Shown here piece after piece: positions 56,760-64,000 of a stretch of DNA of 64,000 nt. Origin of the DNA: Dipteronia dyeriana (lineage: Eukaryota; Streptophyta; Magnoliopsida; Sapindales; Sapindaceae); assembly GCA_032871835.1 (NCBI GenBank), contig CM065299.1:45520706-45584705 (forward strand), read 5' to 3'. Both the position numbers and the translations under genes were made by a program. Position 1 is the stretch's first letter. The number at the start of each line of letters is the position of its first letter. The notes under the pieces are model-generated. The model made no database searches. It had not been told where the DNA came from and worked only from the letters and a program-made list of their open reading frames with translations.

Positions 56760-58440
56760 TAAGCTCATAGGTAGAGGTAGCAGGTCGACCCATGAATCTG
56801 AGAAGCCAACTCAGTTGTGCAGCCTTTATAGCCACATCACCAGTAGAGGCTTAGTGGCTCCTCAATTTGTGTACCTGACCGGTCAACGCCCAAGTGAGCC
56901 ATTGAGCTCCTGATTCATTCCAGCAGGGTCCAAAGCCCTCTCTCAGTTGCTGGGGACTTCCAGGATCCTGAGCATGCATCTGGACCAATACCTCCGGTGG
57001 CTTCGCTCCATGTTTACCGGGCCATTCACCGCCCTAGCCAGCCACCAAAGATCTATTCGATCGAGTAGCTAGTAAAAGCTTCCCATATTTGGTAAGGCCA
57101 CCTACGTGCCTAAGCAAGCTTCTAGAGCGGTAGCATCGCGGTAGCATCGCGGTGGCTTCGCTCTATATATACCGGGTCATTCATCGCCCTAGCAAGGCAC
57201 CGAAACCCGATCTGATCGAGGAGAGCCCAAAGGTTTCCCATTCTTAGTAAGGCCTCCTACATGCCTAAGTAAACCTCTTCACCAGCAGCCTCACTGTAAG
57301 GCCAAGTGGCACATCACTTCTTATACAGGGCCTATCAACGCCCAAGTGAGCCACTGAGCTCCTGATTCATTCCAGCAGGGTCCAGAGCCCTCTCTCAGTT
57401 GCAATGAACTTCCTGGATCCCGAGAATGCATCTGGACCAGTGCCTCTGGTGGCTTCACTCCATGTTTACCGGGCCATTCACAGCCCTAGCCAGCCACCAA
57501 AGCCCAATCCGATTGAGGAGCTCGCAGAAGCTTCCCATATTTGGTAAGGCCACCTACGCGCCTAAGCAAGCTTCTAGAGCGGTAGCATCGCTACAAGACC
57601 AGGTGGCTTCGCTCTATATACACCGGATCATTCATCACCCTAGCAAGTCACAGAAGCCCGATCTGATCGAGGAGAGCCCAGAGGTTTCCCATTCTTGGTA
57701 AGGCCTCCTACATGCCTAAGTAAACCTCTGGACCAGCAGCCTCACTGTAAGGCCAAGTGGCTCCTCATTTCTTATATAAGGCCTGTCAACGCTTAAGTGA
57801 GCCACTGAACTCTTGATTCATTCCAGCAGGGTCCAGAGCCCTCTCTCAGTTGCTGTGGACTTCTAGGATCCAGAGCATGCATCTGGACCAGTACCTCCGG
57901 TGGCTTCGCTCCATGTTTACCGGACCATTCACCCCTAGCAAGCCATTGAAGCCCGATCCGACCGAGGAGCTCTTAAAAGCTTCCCACATTTGGTAAGGCC
58001 ACCTACGTGCCTAAGCAAACTTATAGAGCGGTAGAATAACTACAAGACCGCAGGCTTCGCTCTATACGTACCGGGTCATTCAGCGCCCTAGCAAGCCACC
58101 GAAGCCTGATCTGATTGAGGTGAGTCCGGAGGTTTCCCACTCTTGGTAAGGCCTCCTACATGTGCAAGCTAACCTCTGGAGTAACAGCCTTACTATAAGG
58201 CCAAGTGGCTCCTCACTTCTTATACAGGTCCGATCAACGCCTAATTGAGCCACTGAGTTCCTGTTTCGTTCCAGCATGGTCCAGAGTTTTCTCTTAGTTG
58301 TTGGGGGCTTATTAAAATCCCAAGTATGCCTCTGGACCGGTACCAGACAAGTTGCCCATCTCCATTGATATAGGGTCATCCAATGATCAATTAAGTCACC
58401 ACTTATCCTGGAGGGGTCCAAAGTCTTCGTTCAGTCGCTG
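56760..58440 (+). repeat. Tandem array of about 450 bp units in element I
   Basis: Three and a half imperfect units. The marker ctgattcattccagcagggt recurs at about 56909, 57361, 57812 and (changed) 58258. Every unit has two related halves with ggtggcttcgctc(c/t)at and ccgggccattca(c/t)cgcccta. Weaker relatives of the half-unit occur at 58490 and 59740. Open stretches here (57426-57701 plus, 58080-58421 minus) follow the repeat and are not genes. Confidence 0.85.
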
Positions 58441-58499
58441 GAAACTTCTAGAATCCTGAGCATGTCTCCAAATAGTTACTAGGCCGGTGTCTCCTCTCA

Positions 58500-59830
58500 A
58501 TTTGTATAGGGCCATTCATCGCCCTAGCGAGCTACCTTAGTCCTGATCTACCTCTCTGGTTAGTTTCCTCAACAGTAGTAGCTCACTCCTTCTTAGTCTC
58601 ATTGCTTGGTTAAAAAACGGGTCATCATCCCTTAACACTGCTACTTCAGAGCCAACTTCCACCACCTTGTTTGGATCAACTTTAATCAGCCTTGACCTCC
58701 ATCTCCTCAGTTGGATCATTCGAGATCTCTCATACCTCTCATACCTCTCCTACCTTGGTAACACCAATCTGGACCTCTACTTCGATAGATTCAGATTGAG
58801 AGGTAGGCAGACTTGAAGCCCCCCATGCATCTACAACAACAGAGGACTTCAAGGTAGTTCCTTCCCCAACATGACTAGACATGAAAGCAGAAATGGGAAC
58901 CAAGTCCTCCTTATCATCTGCGCATCCATCATCTCAATAAGGTCCGACTTCAGTCAGAGCGGACCAAGGTAACTCTTAACTTTCTCTATGATCTACTCAA
59001 GGTATTTATCCTTCAATGATGATCATGTCAGAAAGAAAAAGAGCTCGAGTTGCCTAGCAAGCAACATAAAAGTGTCATTCAGTAAATGAAGCACCCACAT
59101 TGGCTCCCAAGGTAGCCACGTTGCCATGCAGAGTTTAAACCACTCCCTTAAGAGTTTACCTCCTCCTTCGGAGCAATCCATGCATGACACAATGCATGTA
59201 CCTGAGTCTCTCCACATCATATGCATGTTGGATCCACTCCCGGGTTACCTGCACATTAGCCATGGGTGCCTCAATTCTGGTCATGTCTTCATTCAGAACA
59301 ATTGCGCCCCTCACTACTATGGTCAGCTCCTCCTTCTTTTGGTTTGACGCCCCTTGAGAGTGAAGTTTTCTCCATCCAAAACATCTACTTCTGGATCAAC
59401 CGGGGCTCACCTGCCATATAAACAACCACCTCAGTTGTGGTCTTTATTTGAAGGAGAAGCTCCCTCTTCGGATTGATCATCTACTATACCATGGGATTTT
59501 GATTCGGGTCTGTTTCAGCAACCCAAGACTTGCTAGCTATGGTAGGAACATACACAACCATCTCAGCAACTTTCCTCTTAATCCCCTTCCTTTTCCGTCC
59601 ATCATTGACTCTTAAGTCAAATAGGGGAAGTAGAGCGAGCTCTATGTGGAAGGTTGTGAAGAAGTAACCATCCTTCTTGGATGTCATGAGCTTGACCTTA
59701 GCAAACACCAGCTTGCCCTCGAAGATTATCATACTGATGGCTCCTCTCCATTTGTACTGGGCCTTCCAATGCCCTAGTAAGCCATCGAGGTCTTGATCAA
59801 TTCGGGGAGCACCCAAAGGTCTCGATTAGT
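58500..59830 (-). pseudogene. Decayed protein-like region on the minus strand of element I
   Basis: Pieces that read like protein: EELTIVVRGAIVLNEDMTRI, ANVQVTREWIQHAYDVERLR (about 59330-59170) with stops after, VVVDAWGASSLPTSQSESIE (about 58840-58780), and 59816-59484 (KLMTSKKDGYFFTTFHIELA). Stops occur every 20-60 codons. The direction is opposite to the element. In Tat elements an antisense ORF lies in this position, so it may be a relic of one, but no family is recognised. Confidence 0.35.
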
Positions 59831-60249
59831 TAAAAATGGAGTCTCGAGCTACATTAAGATTGTTGAAGGCTCTCATCTACCCCAAGCGGGCTTCTGAAAT
59901 AGTTACATCACTTGAAGACTTGAAGCTTGTTATTCTCTCCAGTAACCATGTGAAAGGGGCAGTGACCCTAACGTGGGGCGATATCTCTCAATGATTGGTT
60001 TACAATAAAAAGCATCTTTTACGGAAAGTCAGTCTACAATCTGCACCATAACTCAGATAATCTCAAGAGATTCTACTTGTGAAAAGGCTCTTAGAGCGAG
60101 TCTGGTTATCAATCGATACAACCTTGCATTGATACAACTCTATATCGACTCACCATGAGTTTGCATCTTCTTCGATTTCGATCTCCGTCATATTTCTCCT
60201 ACGATCACCAATCGCTCACGATCGAGAAACCTTAGACCGGATCAAATCC

Positions 60250-61160
60250 CTTCAGAAGGATCCGAGTATAAGTGTATAGTTGCCATCCTGATCAAAATAC
60301 CAGGATATAGCTACATTGCCCTCCTGATGCCCTGGACTGGATAAATCCCTCCAGGAGGAACGCCATGGTATTTCGATAATGATCGCCACGAGACCAGGAA
60401 ATAGCTATATAGCGCTCCTGATGCCTCGGCTGGACACCACCCCCCGCCAAGAAGGGTCTGAGTGTAAGAGCATAATTGCCATCCAGATCTCGAGACCAGG
60501 GATTGATCGGGGAAGCCTCCTCATCACCCCCGATGCCTTGGTCGGGTGACCTCCCCCAAGAAGGATCTGAGTATAAGTGCATAGTTGCCATCCGGATCAA
60601 AATACCTGGATATAGCTACATAGCCCTCCTGATGCCCTGGACTGGATAAATCCCTCCAGGAGGAACGCCATGGTATTTCGCTAATGATTGCCTCGAGACC
60701 AGGAAATAGCTAGATAGCGTTCCTGATGCCTTGGACAGGCAATACCCCCCACTAAGAAAGGTCTGAGTGTAAGAGCATAGTTGCCATCCATATCTTGAGA
60801 CAGAGGATTGATCGGGTAAGCCCCCTCATCACCCCTGATGCCTTGGTCGGGTGACCTCCCCCAAGAAGAATCCGAGTATAAGTGCATAGTTACCATCCGG
60901 ATCAAAATACCAGGATATACCTACATAGCCCTCCTGATGCCCTGGACTGGATAAATCCTTCCAGGAGGAACGCCATGGTATTTTGATAGTGATAACCTCG
61001 AGATAAAGACAGCTCGCTAGCATTCCTGATGCCTTAGTCGGGCTACCACAGCCAAGAGGGATCTAAGTATAAGTGCATAGTTGCCATCCAGATCCCAAGA
61101 ACAGGGTAGCTAACACTCATGATGCCTTGGTCGGGTGACTTCCCCTAAGAAAGATATGAG
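60250..61160. repeat. Tandem array of about 305 bp units in element I
   Basis: Nearly three units; the marker gagtataagtgcatagttgc recurs at about 60262, 60571, 60875 and (partial unit) 61057. Each unit carries cctccaggaggaacgccatgg and two related copies of cctgatgcc(c/t)(t/c)gg. The minus-strand open stretches 60292-60600 and 60681-60905 are the same repeat twice. Confidence 0.85.
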
Positions 61161-61534
61161 CATAGGAGCATATTTGCCTGCTAGATAATGAGATCTTAAC
61201 AAACAAAAAAGTCATCCTACTACCTTGGCCGGGCCAACCCCGCAAGAAAGTATCTAGATGGCACATATGACTACCTGGATCGTTTCACCAGCTCGTTTAA
61301 ATACCGTGATTCCTTGAAAAGGAATTCTAGGTACCCATGTTAACCACAGAAGCTTCATACGACATGATTGAGCAATACGCTCATTTATTTTATAAGATTG
61401 AATAGTACCCTAGTCTCTAAGCCTGGGAGCAATTCTGGCTACAAGTAAGAAGCGACAAGTAAATTTTTTCATGCAGTACAAGATTCAGACTCTAACTCCA
61501 CATACTTACCGGTGTTCAAGTCAGAAGGGACTTC
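61161..61534 (+). other. 3' end of element I's interior with polypurine tract
   Basis: No gene. tcagaagggacttc immediately precedes the LTR start TGTTAATAGC and is the likely polypurine tract. Confidence 0.55.
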
Positions 61535-63738
61535 TGTTAATAGCAAAATTTGGCTAGGGACCAAAGAAGAATTTTCCACTTCCCAGCCTTCCCGTAAGGG
61601 TCCAAATTCGGGCTTATATGACGGGGTATCAAGGTCTTCGAGGTCGAGCTACCACGTGATCATACAGGAAGCAAGGTGAGGCTGCCCATACCATATGAGA
61701 ATCTTGCACGTGTTCAGGCTTACTAAATAAAGCCCGACGAGACCACGTCAAGCTTCTTATGCCAGGATAAAGCTCGAAGCTAGGTCGACGTGAAAGGACC
61801 TGGGTCCGTCGACATCAAGGAATCTCATCTAGAGCTTGCTACTATCTCTACTTTCACTACGAAACCTTCAAGGTGCCGAACTTGTCTTGCAAAGGCCCTC
61901 CTGCCACGTCGAGGTATAATCTCGACCTGTCCGAGCGTTAAAGGAAGGAGCCCGTAAATCCTTATAGTCACTAAAAAGCGCCAAGATCCACTGTAGATCC
62001 TGACATGGTTAAATCAGGTAGCAAGAGCAGTACTCGAGCGTACCTCTCCACCCTTCCAGAAGCAAGCCAAGGTCGTCTATTTATGGCAAACACCTTACCA
62101 GGGCCTGCTAGCCAAGCCCGCTACCCAGCTAGGAAGCCTGCATAATTAGGTCAAGCTCCATGATAAAGCTCGACGTAGCTAAACCAAGCTCCCAATTACA
62201 AGGTTGGAACCCAATGGGATATTTCACCTTTAAAATGGTTAGAACAAGCTCCATGGGAAGACCAGCATTTAGCTCCGTGACAATCGAGAGGTCCCCGGGG
62301 GACCCCGCCAGTGTACTAGATCCTAGGGTACCTCACCCTCAGGAAATATCAAATGTCACTTCGGGTAACCTCCATGAAGTACCTCTCCAAAGTGACAAGC
62401 AGAACTAGAGCTCTCATCTCGGCAACGTAGGAAGAGAGGATTGACTTCCATGACATTTAAAGTACCATTATGAGGTCAACTGTATTAATGGAGGCAGTCA
62501 ACCCAATTAATGACATGATCAGACCATTAATAAAGAGAATATTCAACTCTTTAATGGCCGTCATTAGTGAAAGAGTTCAAAGAGGAAACAAACACCTTTT
62601 CCTCCAAGATATCCTCCACAACCTATTCTTTAGGGTCAACTATAACAAAGAATCCCGCTTATCAAGGAAAGAAAAGTCCGAAGAGGAAACAAACACATCC
62701 CCTCCGAGATATTAGCCACGATCTGATCCACTACACTAAAGGAAGAATCGTACTCAATAAGGAGAGGGAGATTGAAGAATCCTGGACTTGCACGCCAAGG
62801 TAGTCACCATTTATAAAGATGCCTGTAAAAGGCATAGAAATGATGATCTGATGAATGATAGAAGACAAACATGCTTCGCTAAAAAGATCTCTCGACATCA
62901 TCAATGTATGTGTTACCTTTACTTAGAATATATTGGTATCGGTCTATATTCGACCACTATTGTAAGCTCTCCGGAGTGACTACTTTGCATTACATTCACC
63001 ATTCTTGTGCACATAAGGAAGGGTATTCCCCCTTCCTCTGGATACTGCCTTGGGGTTTTTCAGCATGTGATCATTCGTGATGCTTTTTCCCCCTTGGTCA
63101 GTCTGCCTCTCTCTATAAAATATTTGTGTTTCTCTTACTTATGTTCTGTGTAATGCATGCGTATATGAGTGCGAGCTAGTTTCCTACCTCGCTGGACCTA
63201 GCACTCTTATCTTCCCATATACATGCTAAAGTCGCATATCAAGATGAGGAGAAATCACCAGACCAACTTGAAGGAAGTCGATGGGCTCTCATACATCATC
63301 CCTATGGCAGAATCGAGCTCTCCGACACTGGAGCTAGATAAGCCCCCTCCTTACTTGCTATCTAGGTGGGGGAATTACGGGAAGCAATAGGGCTCCAGAA
63401 CCGAGCTCCAGAACCGAACTCCAGGTACCATGACGGGCTCCAACCGACTGAGGACCAGGACCAGGACTAAAATCAACCCCTAAACACCAATAAGAGAACC
63501 TCAAGCTCCCCAGACTTACTTCATAAGCACGAAGCCTGACGGGCGAGATGGCTTGTTTCCTCGAGCTCCCCAGATCTATTACATAAGTGTGAAGCCCGAC
63601 GGGCGTGATGGCTTGTCTCCTACCTCTGATTTCATCCTCCTACATATTCATACAAGATCAGGTCAGGTATCAATGGTACCGACCCCGCCCACCACTTTCG
63701 CGGTAATGGTCTCGAGGGTGTTAACAGGGATTTCTCAT
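61535..63738 (+). repeat. 3' LTR of element I, truncated at its end
   Basis: Starts TGTTAATAGCAAAATTTGG; keeps TATAAAA at 63114-63120; stops at ggatttctcat, about 22 bases short of the left LTR's end, and passes directly into G. Confidence 0.85.
63114..63120 (+). promoter_or_regulatory. TATA box in element I's 3' LTR
   Basis: ctctctaTAAAAtatttg in the 3' LTR; lost in the 5' LTR. Confidence 0.55.
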
Positions 63739-63829
63739 ATCAATACATTGAGTATTCAAAGCTAGCAAGCTAGAATTCTCAACACAATTGATATATTGCC
63801 TCAAAGCTACCTCACATGTGCTTATTTCT

Positions 63830-64000
63830 TTAGTGGTAAGAGCACACACCCTTGAACCACTTGTTCTTGGGTGTACCTACATAAGTATTTCCAATATCAT
63901 CCTTGACAACAATGTTAAATCTAGAGTAAAGTCCTTTAATGACTTGATTAACAAGAATATCATTAACACTCTCTTTCTTAACATTTTTAACACAAACTTT
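63830..64000 (-). pseudogene. gag: C-terminal end of element G's gag (partial)
   Basis: Open from the window edge to TAA at 63830: VNDILVNQVIKGLYSRFNIV, then GTPKNKWFKGVCSYH, matching the last 57 codons of B's gag (8506-8680). The rest lies to the right. Whether the complete gene is intact cannot be seen. Confidence 0.8.

Larger units (their letters stand above)
54080..63738 (+). mobile_element. Element I: LARD-like non-autonomous gypsy-type element, plus strand
   Basis: LTRs of about 2.2 kb at 54080-56261 and 61535-63738 flank 5.3 kb without any gag or pol motif. Primer site TGGCACCGTCTGTGGGAAG after the left LTR is close to the TGGCGCCGTCTGTGGGAA site of Tat-type elements and fixes the direction. 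The interior has two tandem arrays and a decayed minus-strand reading region. The right LTR lacks about its last 22 bases, so no duplication can be seen. Confidence 0.85.
42566..64000 (-). mobile_element. Element G: second member of the B family, interrupted by H and I
   Basis: 3' LTR (42566-52413 with H inside), polypurine tract, PF20167-like ORF, then after I the C-terminal end of gag at the window edge. All parts align with B in the same order and direction. About 1.44 kb of the interior (B equivalent about 6967-8409) is missing at the right end of I. Confidence 0.88.

Noticed and set aside
60292..60905. Two similar minus-strand ORFs beginning MIRM(A/V)TMHLYSD in element I
   Set aside because: They are the 305-bp tandem repeat read twice; a third unit is not open in the same way.
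1..64000. Host genes, tRNA or rRNA genes
   Set aside because: All long, recognisable reading frames belong to retrotransposons. tRNA-like matches are only the primer binding sites, which are short complements of tRNA 3' ends.

Overview
This window is intergenic DNA from a large, repeat-rich plant nuclear genome, probably a eudicot. I find no host protein gene, tRNA or rRNA. Nearly everything is LTR retrotransposon: Ty1/copia elements with an iMet-type primer site (TTGGTATC...), Athila-like and Tat-like Ty3/gypsy elements, and one Mutator-like (MULE) DNA element. Plant-specific marks are the 'putative plant transposon' domain (PF20167-like), the 'putative gypsy type transposon' antisense ORF, a dual RNase H, and an element with 9-bp target-site duplications (TSDs). 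Family names rest on motifs recognised by eye; no search was run. The species cannot be named.

The layout is nested. (A) A copia element on the minus strand (1-15143, running off the left edge) has its gag at 1-820 and its 5' LTR split by (B), a complete 10.6 kb Sirevirus-like non-autonomous element (2691-13253, TSD GGATG, 2.6 kb LTRs). B carries a decayed gag and a PF20167-type ORF in the place of pol. A sits in (C), a plus-strand gypsy remnant (15144-17721) that is itself split by a 945-bp MULE (16017-16961, TSD TATAAAATT). C meets, tail to tail, (D), an Athila-like gypsy on the minus strand (17722 to 42565, continuing on the far side of G).

D is cut into pieces by three insertions. (F) is a complete Tat-like gypsy (20864-32413, TSD ATATT, two 867-bp LTRs) with decayed gag-pol on the minus strand, a spliced-looking antisense ORF on the plus strand and an 86-bp tandem repeat. 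(E) is a chimeric non-autonomous Athila-type element (33398-40832, TSD GTACG/GTTCG) in the integrase gene. (G) is a second member of the B family (42566 to beyond 64000) in the reverse transcriptase gene. G in turn holds (H), a gag-only Sirevirus-like element (43654-51033, TSD TATTA) inside its LTR, and (I), a plus-strand LARD-like element (54080-63738) with 2.2 kb LTRs and two internal tandem arrays. The right end of I was lost in a deletion that also removed about 1.4 kb of G.

None of these elements can be autonomous now: every gag, pol and extra ORF is truncated, frameshifted or interrupted by stops. B, G and H share the same primer site type, polypurine tract and LTR-end motif, so they were probably moved by one autonomous Sirevirus elsewhere. 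The most unusual objects are E, whose Athila-type gag tail runs into a coiled-coil/zinc-knuckle ORF that looks like a Sirevirus gag C-terminus, and whose LTRs and interior share a covarying palindrome, and the B/G family with its PF20167-type ORF.
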